The position numbers were made by a program, and so were the translations under genes. Shown in pieces: positions 7,726-15,534 of a DNA stretch of 64,000 nt. The notes beneath the pieces were generated by a model. The model saw nothing but the letters and a program-made list of their open reading frames with translations, did not search any database and had not been told where the DNA came from. This DNA comes from Myxococcus qinghaiensis (GTDB lineage Bacteria > Myxococcota > Myxococcia > Myxococcales > Myxococcaceae): NCBI RefSeq assembly GCF_024198215.1, contig NZ_JAKCFA010000004.1, forward strand, positions 489,713-553,712, written 5' to 3'. How positions within the stretch are numbered: the first letter of the stretch is position 1; each line of letters starts with the position of its first letter.

Positions 7726-9237
7726 TCACTTCAGGTCGAATGCCCTCATCTCACGATTGAACGTTCGATAGCTGATCGGGATGTTGAAGGTTGTCCTGAG
7801 GAGCCTCACATACGCCTGCTCATCCTCGTCAGCGAAGGCAGGAGCCACGACGATGAGCTCCGCGGAATCGTTCTGAGAAGAATGCTGCCGAAAATAGGAG
7901 TACTCGAGCAACTGCCCGAGGGCAGCTCTGACGGCAAGACGGGCGCTAGGCAAGGTCTTCAACTCGATGAAGACCGTCTTTCCAGGAAGGCGAACCTTCA
8001 GGTCTACGTGGTCCTCCTCCATCGTCACAGCGCTAGCGCCATGAGCCTTTTTCAGGATCTTGTACAACTCCTGCTGGAGGATGTTGTGCACTGGGTCATA
8101 CGATGAAGGAGCAGTACCTGGACGGTGGACTGTGCCCGTGTTCTTGCCCGTGACCCCTGTTGGCCCTATCGGCACCAATCGCGCGGAGGACGAATCTTCG
8201 AAGTCGGCCGCAAGTTCGTCCGTCCAGTTGTAGAGCCGGTACCGGAGGTAGGCATCCTTCAGGAGTGACGACGTAGCCTGCTGATGGGGCACGAAGTATG
8301 TCGCGTCACTTGGGCGAAAGCGGAGGTTGAAGCGGCTGATTGGGTCGCCGAGGAGTCCTTTAGGCCTGCCTTCCACAGCCTCCACCTGCTCACGCATTTC
8401 ATCAATCCAACCCCGCTTCTCGTACTCCCTTGCGGCAACCTCCGCCTGCTCTTCGGTCAGCACCTCACACGAGCGAAGCTCCCCAACGTAGAGACGCTCT
8501 CCACTCGGGGCAATTGTGAAGAGTCGAATATGAATCACCCGCCCCCTATGCCGTTCCCACGCAGAACGAAGGGGTTGCAGATACGCATAGTGGAAGCCAT
8601 TGTCGAGCACCCACCCCAAGTTGAAGAGCCACTCCTCATGTCCGAAGCCGTATTCGGTCACATACGTTCCGGTCTCGAGCATTCGAGACTCCCCCGTTGG
8701 GCGCACCCAATGAGCTGAGTTCCAGCATATCCGGGCGAGGAAGGTAGGGGGCTGTCCCAAAGCGAGTGCATCCTCGATCGCGCCGAGGGATGAAAACGTC
8801 GTAGGTGGAAACGTGAGTGTGAGGCGCATCCGTTTATTTGGGTTGCCGCCCCCCTTGGCGCCGGGCTTCCGACCAACCCCCGTCTGAGCGCTCATGAGAG
8901 CAATGCGCAACTTGGCGACATCGCTTTCGGCATCGAGCGAGATGGGATAGCTGCGCCCTCGGGGATGTATGCGCCGTTCCGACTCTGAGAGTGAGTCCCG
9001 GGTGGCCTCAGTATCGATGACGGCATCTTCAATAGTCGCTCCGCCTATTGCACGAAGTCGCTCGAGGAGGACCTTCAGCCCATCCTTGTACTCGGTATTT
9101 CGCGTGCCTCCGCCGCGGCTCTCGAACACGAGCTCAACAGACTCAGCGCTGGATTCAGGATCGAGGTGGAACGTTGCGTCCATCTCCCTGCCATCTGCAG
9201 CGACAACCTTCCTCAAAGTCGGTCCGGATGTTGGCAT
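7726..9237 (-). CDS. probable modification-dependent restriction endonuclease, PD-(D/E)XK type
   Basis: A 503-aa protein. Residues ~30-130 (SRGGGTRNTEYKDGLKVLLE ... SERRIHPRGRSYPI ... GAKGGGNPNKRMRL) look like the N-terminal head domain of ScoMcrA-like type IV enzymes. The middle (about 190-290) has an aromatic segment, FGHEEWLFNLGWVLDNGFHY, that may sense modified bases. The C-terminus carries a PD-(D/E)XK core: an acidic residue in DHVDLKVRL, then VFIELK, followed by a helix LAVRAALGQLLEYSYFR. The E-x-K is intact. Family assignment is by pattern and the substrate is not known. It stands alone and is not followed by a methyltransferase, as expected for a type IV enzyme. It ends the island, next to the prophage edge. 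Confidence 0.65.
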   Translation of the reverse strand: MPTSGPTLRKVVAADGREMDATFHLDPESSAESVELVFESRGGGTRNTEYKDGLKVLLERLRAIGGATIEDAVIDTEATRDSLSESERRIHPRGRSYPISLDAESDVAKLRIALMSAQTGVGRKPGAKGGGNPNKRMRLTLTFPPTTFSSLGAIEDALALGQPPTFLARICWNSAHWVRPTGESRMLETGTYVTEYGFGHEEWLFNLGWVLDNGFHYAYLQPLRSAWERHRGRVIHIRLFTIAPSGERLYVGELRSCEVLTEEQAEVAAREYEKRGWIDEMREQVEAVEGRPKGLLGDPISRFNLRFRPSDATYFVPHQQATSSLLKDAYLRYRLYNWTDELAADFEDSSSARLVPIGPTGVTGKNTGTVHRPGTAPSSYDPVHNILQQELYKILKKAHGASAVTMEEDHVDLKVRLPGKTVFIELKTLPSARLAVRAALGQLLEYSYFRQHSSQNDSAELIVVAPAFADEDEQAYVRLLRTTFNIPISYRTFNREMRAFDLK

Positions 9238-9253
9238 AGTCTACCCCCGTTAG

Positions 9254-9577
9254 CGGAGAACCATACCTCGCTCCGCATGTCCGCAAAGCGCCCATAATGG
9301 AGCGTACTTCGGCCGATGCGCGCCGTATATCAACCTCCGCTACCAGCGTCCTCCCCCCTCGCCGCTGGCACACACGCTGGATGAAGCGGGGAACCTCGTG
9401 GTGGGGACGACGAATCAGCGACTCGATGAAGTCTTCTGCGGCCGAGCTGGCGCCTTCGCACCCGCCCACGTGCTGCGCGTCACGGCGGATGGGCGCCTGG
9501 CCCCCGTCGAGCCGGACGGCGCCCCTGACGCCACTACGCGGGAAGGGGTGCCCCTCCCGAGTCTTCATGGGCCGTGA
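9254..9577 (+). other. possible C-terminal fragment of a phage gene
   Basis: Reading the plus strand in the frame ending with the TGA at 9575-9577 gives protein-like sequence with phage codon usage (TLDEAGNLVVGTTNQRLDEV, then FAPAHVLRVTADGRLAPVEP). There is no start codon with a ribosome site, and the part before about 9300 looks random. It may be the truncated 3' end of a gene cut off where the defence island meets the prophage. A minus-strand frame over the same span looks less coding. Confidence 0.35.
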
Positions 9578-10443
9578 CGCCGGGTTGCTGTTGTTACCTC
9601 TGTCGCGGAGGTCTGCGTGACGGCCCGAGTCGGCAGGGCGCACCGGGCGAGGATGTGCTTCCACCCATTCCGCGCCGCCGCGGCTTCACGGACGAGTTCC
9701 ACCATCTCGCTGACCGAGACACGCTCATCGGATGGCGCCGCGCAGGCCGCGTACTCCTCGGCGAGCGCTATGCGCGCCTGGCGGTTGCTGCCGGCCGCGA
9801 GGACGCGGCTATATGCCTCGCAGGCGTATGCGAACGTCTCACGCTTCCGGAAGTCGATGTCGAGGAGCCACTCGCGTCGGCGCGTCTCGGGCAGGCCCAC
9901 CGTGCGGCGCTTGCAGTTGTGGAAGACGTGGGCCGCCTCGTGCACGAGGTAGTCGGCGAAGGGGGACGCCTCGTCGAAATAGGCGAGGGAGACGTAGCAC
10001 GTGGTGTGTTCGCTGAGGCCCAGGAGTTGGGGAGCCTCTGGCCCCAGCAACTCGGCGCCGACGCTGAGGAGGTAGAGGTTGGCCAAGTCCCACGCCGTGC
10101 TCAGCCAGGAGGACTCCCGCAGGACTCGGGCAATATTGGCCGGCGTGAGGAAGACAACGGACTTCTCCAAGAGGGAGAGGACCGCGCCCTGTTCCGAGGC
10201 GGGGAAGAGGCCGCGCACCATGGGCTCCACCTTCAGCCGGGTGAGGGAGACGATGTCGAAGCCCCGGAGTCGCTCCTCGGCCCCCAATGCCACCGTGCGT
10301 CGCTGCACCTCCGCCACGAGGGACTGGCGAAGCTCTTCATGCGCGCGGCGCTCCCTCTCAATGCGGTCGCCTGGCCAAGCTCGGCAGTGCGCGTCGTGCT
10401 CACCTGTGCTCAGGAAGTGCTGAACCTCGTCTCCCGTTCCCAT
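9565..10443 (-). CDS. HExxH zincin-like phage accessory protein
   Basis: Start taken at ATG 10443 (MGTGDEVQHFLSTGEHDAHC); the open frame extends upstream but looks non-coding. 292 aa. It has the zinc protease signature HEAAH in FADYLVHEAAHVFHNCK at about residue 170, followed by a Cys-rich/basic stretch and a C-terminal helical part. No signal peptide, so it acts in the cytoplasm or virion. A third zinc ligand could not be fixed. Role unknown; a phage-encoded peptidase such as one for virion maturation or host-protein cleavage is possible. First minus-strand gene at the left end of the prophage. Confidence 0.65.
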   Translation of the reverse strand: MGTGDEVQHFLSTGEHDAHCRAWPGDRIERERRAHEELRQSLVAEVQRRTVALGAEERLRGFDIVSLTRLKVEPMVRGLFPASEQGAVLSLLEKSVVFLTPANIARVLRESSWLSTAWDLANLYLLSVGAELLGPEAPQLLGLSEHTTCYVSLAYFDEASPFADYLVHEAAHVFHNCKRRTVGLPETRRREWLLDIDFRKRETFAYACEAYSRVLAAGSNRQARIALAEEYAACAAPSDERVSVSEMVELVREAAAARNGWKHILARCALPTRAVTQTSATEVTTATRRHGP

Positions 10444-10540
10444 GAAGGGACGTAGTTCAGCCCCTCGCGACGAAGGTCGCAACTTTCGAAGCGAGGGTCC
10501 ATGAGGCCTGTTGGCATGCCCCCTGCTTTGCGACGCCTGC

Positions 10541-10960
10541 ATGGACATGGAGAAGCGGCGGGCGCTCTCGGAGCGATTGGGATGGGCGGAGATGGGGCTG
10601 CAACTCGCACGTGCGATGATGGACGGCAGTCCGGAGTCCCGGACGTTGTTGGCTTCGGCGAAGCGGGAGTATGGCGACGCGGAGGCGGCGGTGCTGGCGG
10701 AGCTGGGCGCCCGGGCAGCCCTTGCGCTCGTGGAGGAACGCCATGCCGCAGGCGAGGCGGCGCCGCAGGATGCATACGCGCTTGAGGGCTTCCTGGCTGG
10801 TGGACAGACCGGCACTTCACGCCGTGTCCATGAGGCCCAAGACGGACGAGGACCTCACGGCCATCGAGGACCGCTACCAACGAGGGGTGAGCGACGCCCC
10901 TGTGACGAGGAAGCCGCCGCTGCGGGTTGCAGGTGGAGACATTCTTTGCCTCCTGGGTGA
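10541..10960 (+). CDS. small phage protein, 3' part doubtful
   Basis: From MDMEKRRALSERLGWAEMGL the first ~85 residues read as a good helical protein with phage codon usage. A TTG start at 10511 would add CPLLCDAC, a possible metal site. After about 10795 the frame loses GC-rich third positions and overlaps the next gene, suggesting a frameshift or that the true C-terminus is elsewhere. Function unknown. It is divergent from the zincin-like gene. Confidence 0.45.
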   Translation: MDMEKRRALSERLGWAEMGLQLARAMMDGSPESRTLLASAKREYGDAEAAVLAELGARAALALVEERHAAGEAAPQDAYALEGFLAGGQTGTSRRVHEAQDGRGPHGHRGPLPTRGERRPCDEEAAAAGCRWRHSLPPG

Positions 10961-11021
10961 GGTGCACCTGCTGAGGGAGGCCCTGCGTGAGCCCATTCGC
11001 CAGAACCGCGTTGGGCAATAG
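10830..11021 (+). CDS. small phage protein
   Basis: 63 aa beginning MRPKTDEDLTAIEDRYQRG and ending in a helix ILCLLGEVHLLREAL. It resembles the widespread short phage proteins with an E/D-L-x-x-I-x-x-R-Y start and a C-terminal LLAEV-LR helix. Their role is unknown. It overlaps the end of the preceding frame. Confidence 0.55.
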   Translation: MRPKTDEDLTAIEDRYQRGVSDAPVTRKPPLRVAGGDILCLLGEVHLLREALREPIRQNRVGQ

Positions 11022-11067
11022 CGCACGCGCGAATGAGGCGGTGGTGGTTCGCTGGGTGGACCCACCC

Positions 11068-11310
11068 TCAGCCCTTCGTCGCCAGGCCCTCGCGCAGCAT
11101 TTCATCCACGAGGGACGCGGCCTTCTCCTCGGCGGTCGCGCCCTGCACGCGCAGCGCGATGGATTCGAAGCGCTGGGTATTGGCAACCACCCAGTCGATG
11201 TACTCGGGAATGGAGAGGCGGTCCACGCCGAAGGCGATGTTCTGCATTCCCTTCACGATTTGGACGGCCGTGCCCTCGAAGACACGTCCGTCGCGCATGA
11301 TGATTACCAT
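11068..11310 (-). CDS. small phage protein following the GGCT pair
   Basis: 80 aa from ATG 11310 (MVIIMRDGRVFEGTAVQIVK). Starts with a short beta-strand pair and continues as helices (SIPEYIDWVVANTQRF, AASLVDEMLREGL). The start lies 7 nt inside the end of the cyclotransferase gene upstream, so the two are translationally coupled. No known family recognised. Confidence 0.7.
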   Translation of the reverse strand: MVIIMRDGRVFEGTAVQIVKGMQNIAFGVDRLSIPEYIDWVVANTQRFESIALRVQGATAEEKAASLVDEMLREGLATKG

Positions 11311-11693
11311 GACTTCTTCTCCTTCAGGTGAGTGCGCCAGGAACCGGACTCGATGATGAGGCGGCCAGCCAACCGCCCCTTGGGAAACAGGTATGCCTCG
11401 ACGCGGCCGGCACCGTCGAGGGCAATGGACGTGCGCTCGTAGAAGCAAGGGTGTCCCTCGAGCCTATCGAGCGCCGCCAGCATGACAGCATCGACTTCAT
11501 ACAGCTCCCCTGCGACAGCGTGCTTGCCCCCGGAGGCGAGGGCAGGGAAGGGCCCATAGTCATAGAGGGTAAAGCGGGGAAGAGTCCGCGCTGAGCCGAC
11601 GAGGCGTGCGCCGCGCAGGAGTCCGTGGTTGGGCTCGCCGGACAGCAGCGTTCCGTAGACGAAGACACGCGTCGAGATTGAGGTGCGCTTCAT
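11304..11693 (-). CDS. gamma-glutamylcyclotransferase-like protein (second copy)
   Basis: 129 aa. The AIG2/GGCT fold signature is clear: VFVYGTLLSGEPNHGLL at residues ~10-26 (the YGxL substrate loop), then LYDYGPFPALASGG and the conserved acidic helix VMLAALDRLEGHP, whose glutamate is the usual catalytic position. Family members cleave gamma-glutamyl or isopeptide-like amide bonds with pyroglutamate release, or reverse amide linkages. The start codon overlaps the preceding cyclotransferase by ATGA, so the two are made together. Confidence 0.82.
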   Translation of the reverse strand: MKRTSISTRVFVYGTLLSGEPNHGLLRGARLVGSARTLPRFTLYDYGPFPALASGGKHAVAGELYEVDAVMLAALDRLEGHPCFYERTSIALDGAGRVEAYLFPKGRLAGRLIIESGSWRTHLKEKKSW

Positions 11694-12130
11694 GCCGCAC
11701 CGCCCAGGGCTCCCGCGAGCGCGGCGCGGTTGAAGCCCAGGCACCCGTAGGCGTGCCAGAGGACGCGGAAGTAGCGGCCAGCGGGCGGCCAGGCCTCGAA
11801 GCCTGCTTCGGGCTGCAGGTACACCAGCGCGCGGCGGCGGTGGCCGGCCTTGTCCGTCACCAGTCGGGCAGCGCGCCGGTACGCGAAGGGGTGGCCCTCG
11901 AAGGTGTCGAGGGCGCGCAAGTCTTTGGGGGTGAGGCGATACAGCAGCCCCTCGACGTGGGCGCCGCGCACCCGCCGGAGGCTTGCGACTGCGCCGCCCC
12001 AGCGGCGGCTGTGTCCTCCAAACACCAAGGTGTGGCCGGGAAGGGTGGCCCGCGCTTCGACGGTGGCGCTGGGGCAGCGCGTGCGCATTTGGGCCCTGTC
12101 GAGGTTGGAGCCGTAGGCGAAGTAGAGCAT
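11690..12130 (-). CDS. gamma-glutamylcyclotransferase-like protein (first copy)
   Basis: 146 aa from ATG 12130. YFAYGSNLDRAQMRTRCPSA is the hallmark N-terminus of the gamma-glutamylcyclotransferase family. LRALDTFEGHPFAYRR contains the conserved helix with the catalytic glutamate. Different in sequence from the adjacent copy, so not a recent duplication. Lies 87 bp downstream of the amidoligase gene, with a perfect palindrome in the gap. Amidoligase plus cyclotransferase pairs were predicted by Iyer and co-workers to form and remove amide-linked peptide tags. Confidence 0.85.
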   Translation of the reverse strand: MLYFAYGSNLDRAQMRTRCPSATVEARATLPGHTLVFGGHSRRWGGAVASLRRVRGAHVEGLLYRLTPKDLRALDTFEGHPFAYRRAARLVTDKAGHRRRALVYLQPEAGFEAWPPAGRYFRVLWHAYGCLGFNRAALAGALGGAA

Positions 12131-12181
12131 GGGGTTTCTCGCGTTGAGGGCGGGCACGCGGCCCGACGTTGTCCGTGTCGG

Positions 12182-12203
12182 CCAGGGCCCTGCAGGGCCC
12201 TGG
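12182..12203. repeat. 22-bp perfect palindrome between amidoligase and GGCT genes
   Basis: CCAGGGCCCT followed by its exact complement (GCAGGGCCCTGG), with no loop. It could be an operator for a dimeric protein or form a cruciform. It is not a typical intrinsic terminator, because no T run follows on either strand. Confidence 0.7.
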
Positions 12204-12216
12204 CGTGAAGGCCGCT

Positions 12217-13170
12217 TCAGGCGGCGAGGGCTTCGTGCGCGTTGCCCTGGGGGCTCCCGCTGCCGCCCTGCGCGTCCTCGCTGCCAGGGGTGCCGTCCCC
12301 ACCCGGGCCGCGCCTGTCGCGGCGCTGGCCCTTCCAGGCGGCGCTGCCCTCCAGGTGCTTGAGGAGGTGGAGGCGGGCCGTCTTGAACTCCTCGCCGATG
12401 AGGCCGAGGTGGAGAAGGAACACCCGGAAGTCATACTTGGCGGTGGCGGGGTTGAAGTCGCGGCGCTTGCTGGAGGCGGCCTTCGAGGTCAGGGCGCGGG
12501 CGGCCAGGGCCAACACCAGTTGGACGTAGGCCTTCACCTCGCCCGCGTGCACCGAGCCGTTGAAGTAGCGGAATTCAATCGTGCCCCGGAAGAAGAGGCT
12601 GTTGAGGTTGAGGCCGTGGTAGCGGCTGGAGTCGTAGCGCTGCGGGGCGAGGTTGCGGCGCCCGTACCAAGCCTCATTCACCTCCTGCAGGGTGCGCGGG
12701 CGGCGGGCCTCCAGTCGCTGGATGAAGGCCGCGTCGATGGGCCGGCAGTATCGGGCCAGCCGCATCGCGCTCACCCCGAGGGCCGACTCCAGGAGGCGCT
12801 CCTGCTTGTGCACCATCTTCACGAGGTTGGTGACACCCTTGGCATCGAAGCGGCTGCCGTCGACGTGGATGTGGATGCCGGTGGAGGCGTCGGCGCGGGC
12901 GCCGGCCTCGCGCGCGGCGCGCACCACCTGCTGTAAGGCTTCCATGTCCTGGTAGGTGAGGATGGGGGAGACGATTTCGCCGCTGTACTCGCCCCCGCTC
13001 AGCGAGCCGTCTGGCACCACCTTCCAGGTGCGGCCCTGCGAATCCGTCACCTGCCAGCCCTGGTAGTCGCCGGAAACGCGCCCGCCCACCGCGCCCTGAA
13101 TCGCGTGGGCCAGCTTCTGGCGGCTGGCGCCCACCGTCTCAATCTCAATCCCAAACCGGAGCGTCTTCAT
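12217..13170 (-). CDS. amidoligase family protein
   Basis: 317 aa from ATG 13170 ([14 protein letters not shown]). FGIEIETVG is the first conserved strand of the glutamine synthetase-like Amidoligase_2 fold. [18 protein letters not shown] carries the conserved E(x)VSP motif, GIHIHVDG is the HxHxD/H metal motif, and [11 protein letters not shown] plus [11 protein letters not shown] match the late R and E-F-R strands. The enzyme class joins carboxylates and amines using ATP. Gene order (amidoligase, two cyclotransferases, small protein) forms one operon from early element E1. The substrate may be cell-wall peptide or a protein side chain (inference). The C-terminal 40 residues are Gly/Asp-rich and disordered. 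Confidence 0.85.
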   Translation of the reverse strand: MKTLRFGIEIETVGASRQKLAHAIQGAVGGRVSGDYQGWQVTDSQGRTWKVVPDGSLSGGEYSGEIVSPILTYQDMEALQQVVRAAREAGARADASTGIHIHVDGSRFDAKGVTNLVKMVHKQERLLESALGVSAMRLARYCRPIDAAFIQRLEARRPRTLQEVNEAWYGRRNLAPQRYDSSRYHGLNLNSLFFRGTIEFRYFNGSVHAGEVKAYVQLVLALAARALTSKAASSKRRDFNPATAKYDFRVFLLHLGLIGEEFKTARLHLLKHLEGSAAWKGQRRDRRGPGGDGTPGSEDAQGGSGSPQGNAHEALAA

Positions 13171-13218
13171 GGAGTTTGCCTCTCGCGTTCGCGCAGGGCT
13201 GTGGCGCCCGCCGCGAAA

Positions 13219-13253
13219 CACATACACGCTCTTGTGTTTGGTTGAGGCAAGTC
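13219..13253 (-). promoter_or_regulatory. early element E1 (35 nt)
   Basis: On the minus strand it reads GACTTGCC ... AAGAGCGTGTATGTG, matching E2-E4 in both end blocks with identical total length. It ends 49 nt before the amidoligase start codon. Probably a promoter with TTG(C/A)(C/T)(A/T) and TATG(T/C)(C/G) boxes 20 nt apart, or an activator site. Confidence 0.65.
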
Positions 13254-13460
13254 ATCTTCGGCGGCCGGAAATGCGAATTTGGACGCCCGGAATACTCGCG
13301 AGAATACGCGGGGTTTCACGCCCATCCTCGGCGAGTGGGACATCTTCGAGGTGCCTAGGGTGCGGCGTGCGAGGGAATTTCAGTGTGTGTGATTGCCTCG
13401 ACGGGGAGGGACGGGGCATCCGTGAAGTGTTCCGACGCGGATTCCTGCTGTCCTCTTGGC

Positions 13461-13799
13461 TCAGCCCAGCAGGAGGTTGAGGAGCATCATCCCGCGCATG
13501 GCTTCGGCATGGTCCCCCTCGGCCAACTCCAGGTAGATGCGGCCGTGGTGCGGCTCCTGGAGACGTTCGCTCTGCACAATCCAACGCTCGCTGGGGGGCG
13601 TGCTCAGCTCCAGGTTGGCTGCGAAGGCGTGGAGCACCGCACTCAGATGCCTGTGGGTGGAGCTGCGCGGGAGGATGATGTTCAGCTGCGGCTGAAGCGT
13701 CCCGTGTCGGCTCTTGCCGAGGTCCAGGCGCAGGGTGGCGATCTGGAGATCAAACATCGTTATCTGAACAATGCAGGGAGAGCGGGGTGGGGTCGCCAT
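13461..13799 (-). CDS. small phage protein (early unit)
   Basis: 112 aa from ATG 13799, with AGGA about 9 nt upstream; an internal ATG (MFDLQIATLRLDLG) is an alternative. Contains alternating strands and a helix (AVLHAFAANLEL, then RIYLELAEGDHAEAMRGMMLLN). No recognised domain. Sole gene behind early element E2. Confidence 0.65.
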   Translation of the reverse strand: MATPPRSPCIVQITMFDLQIATLRLDLGKSRHGTLQPQLNIILPRSSTHRHLSAVLHAFAANLELSTPPSERWIVQSERLQEPHHGRIYLELAEGDHAEAMRGMMLLNLLLG

Positions 13800-13848
13800 G
13801 GTGTGCATTCCTGTGGATTTGCGCGGCGCTTTGTTGTCCGTCGCGAAA

Positions 13849-13883
13849 GGCATACACGCCCTGGTCGACGGGCGTATCAAATC
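13849..13883 (-). promoter_or_regulatory. early element E2 (35 nt)
   Basis: Minus strand GATTTGATAC ... CAGGGCGTGTATGCC; same length and blocks as E1, E3 and E4. Ends 50 nt before the start codon at 13799. Confidence 0.65.
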
Positions 13884-14106
13884 CGCTCAGTCGCTGTGGT
13901 GTCGTATCTTTCGACGGACCGGGCGCCTGGAGAGATGCTTGCGCTTCTGCCCGATGCGCAGCGAGGAGTGGGGGGTCGCGCCTCGCGCCCTCGCCGTGTC
14001 TTGACGCGGTAGACCAGTGGGGCGACGCAGAGCATCACGAATGAAGCCGGTCGGGCAAAGCCCTGGAGGTAAGAAGTAGGGGAAGTCTGAGCGGTGTTGG
14101 CGGATA

Positions 14107-14135
14107 TTGACAGCGAGAGGGTGTTTGGGTTGGAT
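14107..14135 (+). promoter_or_regulatory. sigma70-type promoter
   Basis: TTGACA at 14107-14112, 17-nt spacer, TTGGAT at 14130-14135. It lies 24 nt before the gene start, leaving room for the AAAGGAGG ribosome site. Position and spacing fit the housekeeping sigma factor. Confidence 0.55.
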
Positions 14136-14159
14136 GTGGCCTTAATCAAAGGAGGCCCA

Positions 14160-14396
14160 ATGACCCAGCAGCAGTTGGAGAGTCTGCTTCGGCAAGTTGC
14201 TCCTGTGGCATCAGGCGTGGTGGAGCTTCCCTCCGATCGGAGGCCTGTCTTGGCTGCAGCGCAGATGCTCACTCGTGCCGAGATTGATGCTGCGATCGAT
14301 GCAGTGTTCCCGGCGGGCAAGTTCGAAGTGTTCATCGAAAATGCTCGGCAGGATGCGAACGAGTTCTTCAAGTCTGTGCTGAAGCCAAAGAAGTAG
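14160..14396 (+). CDS. small helical protein, plus-strand gene within the phage
   Basis: 78 aa from ATG 14160, preceded by AAAGGAGG. Helical throughout (MTQQQLESLLRQVAP, ARAEIDAAIDAV-like segment, ENARQDANEFFKSVL). No family recognised. It has its own promoter and terminator and runs against the surrounding phage genes, like a self-contained cargo gene that could be expressed from the dormant prophage. Confidence 0.7.
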   Translation: MTQQQLESLLRQVAPVASGVVELPSDRRPVLAAAQMLTRAEIDAAIDAVFPAGKFEVFIENARQDANEFFKSVLKPKK

Positions 14397-14400
14397 AACG

Positions 14401-14443
14401 ACCATCTGGCTGGCCTTGGGGATGGATTCGGAGGCCAGATGGT
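14401..14443 (+). terminator. hairpin terminator
   Basis: Ten-base arms ACCATCTGGC and GCCAGATGGT at 14401-14410 and 14434-14443, just after the stop at 14396. The T run is weak, as is common in GC-rich bacteria. Confidence 0.7.
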
Positions 14444-14501
14444 GTCTGTTCGGCGGACTGTTGCTTGAGCGCGACGTACGAAGCTTATGTTGCGCTCTCC
14501 T

Positions 14502-15131
14502 TCATGAGGGACTCTGCATTTCCGAGAAGAGAGCTGCGGCCTCGGTGGCTCCCATGGCAGTGAGTTCGCGGTGCACCGCGCGGCGGAAGAAGCGAGTCCG
14601 GCTCGGGATGCCCGCGTCGCGCCAGGCCTTGTCCAGGATTTCGAGTTCCTTCGCGTCGAAGGAGAGGGGGATGACGCGCTTGCCGTCTTCGCCCACCTTC
14701 ACTTCACGCTCGGGGCGAGGGCCCACCGGCACGCGTCCGGCCTCCGCCTCCCGAATCTTCCACTGGAGGTAGGAGGGGTTGCTGCTGCCCGTCGGGCGCC
14801 CGACGGCTTGGAGGTACTTCGCTTGCAACTCACCAATCGTCATGGAAGCGAAACGCCCGCGCTGGCGGGCAGGCGGCGTGCCCTCGTCCGTCGTGGCGGC
14901 CCGTGCGGCAGGCGCCGGAGGCGCCGGAGGCGCGCTGGGGGCGGCGGCCGTCGCCCGGCGGGTGGGGCTGCGCCGCTTCTGGGCGGCGAGGGACTCCTCG
15001 ATGCGGCGGATGAGGAACTTCTTGTTCAGGCTGCGCGTCTCCTCGCCCACCACTTCGCGGTAGCGGCCGCGCAGCTCCGTCAGGTTCATGGACTCCAGCT
15101 TCTTCGACTTCGGTGCGGTGTTACGGGGCAT
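14502..15131 (-). CDS. DNA-binding-like phage protein with two DUF2924/SAP-like motifs
   Basis: 209 aa from ATG 15131. Two related segments, LTELRGRYREVVGEETRSLN followed by KKFLIRRI, and IGELQAKYLQAVGRPTGSSN followed by PSYLQWKI, resemble the short helix-turn-helix-like unit of DUF2924/SAP-like proteins. They are joined by an Ala/Pro linker. The C-terminus (IPLSFDAKELEILDKAWRDA) looks like a ribbon-helix-helix-type segment. A nucleic-acid-binding, possibly regulatory, role is inferred. Confidence 0.65.
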   Translation of the reverse strand: MPRNTAPKSKKLESMNLTELRGRYREVVGEETRSLNKKFLIRRIEESLAAQKRRSPTRRATAAAPSAPPAPPAPAARAATTDEGTPPARQRGRFASMTIGELQAKYLQAVGRPTGSSNPSYLQWKIREAEAGRVPVGPRPEREVKVGEDGKRVIPLSFDAKELEILDKAWRDAGIPSRTRFFRRAVHRELTAMGATEAAALFSEMQSPS

Positions 15132-15236
15132 GGCGGTATTTTCCTTTTCGGGCCGTGGGTACACGTTTGCCGTTCACGAGGGCGGCCCTCGTGCGCGGCT
15201 GCCCCGCTGGGCGGGGCATCGGTGGTGAGTGAGGGA

Positions 15237-15461
15237 CTACGTGCTGCGGGGGTTGTTGGCGGCGCGGATGCCGGCTTGGTAGGCCGCTTCGAGGGCGTCC
15301 CTCAGTTGCCACACCGCCACCTCGTAGAAGTCGAGGCTGCCGCTGTTGCGTGTCTTCAGCGTTTCGATGTTCATCTCCTCGCGCGCAATGCGCTCGAGGG
15401 TCTCTGCGGGCGCCTGGGCGGGCTTCGAGGCGTTGGCGGGGCGGGGCTTGCGGGGTGTCAT
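15237..15461 (-). CDS. DUF6900-like small phage protein
   Basis: 74 aa from ATG 15461. LERIAREEMNIETLKTRNSG and LDFYEVAVWQLRDALEAAYQ match the compact DUF6900 pattern (I-A-R-E...L-x-T-R...S-L-D-F-x-E-x-A-V-W), common in phages and plasmids. Function unknown. First gene behind element E3; the start is 39 nt from the element. Confidence 0.75.
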   Translation of the reverse strand: MTPRKPRPANASKPAQAPAETLERIAREEMNIETLKTRNSGSLDFYEVAVWQLRDALEAAYQAGIRAANNPRST

Positions 15462-15499
15462 TGTTTTGTCCTTTCGTGCGCCTTGGGCGGCGTGCGTGA

Positions 15500-15534
15500 G
15501 ACATACGCGCTCTGTTTCGCGCGTATGGCAAGTC
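15500..15534 (-). promoter_or_regulatory. early element E3 (35 nt)
   Basis: Minus strand GACTTGCCAT ... ACAGAGCGCGTATGTC. It lies immediately at the 3' end of the next gene upstream, so each small gene has its own element. Confidence 0.65.

Noticed and set aside
11050..11072. GGGTGG-AC-CCACCC inverted repeat between convergent genes
   Set aside because: Loop of only two bases, so not a stable terminator hairpin as written.
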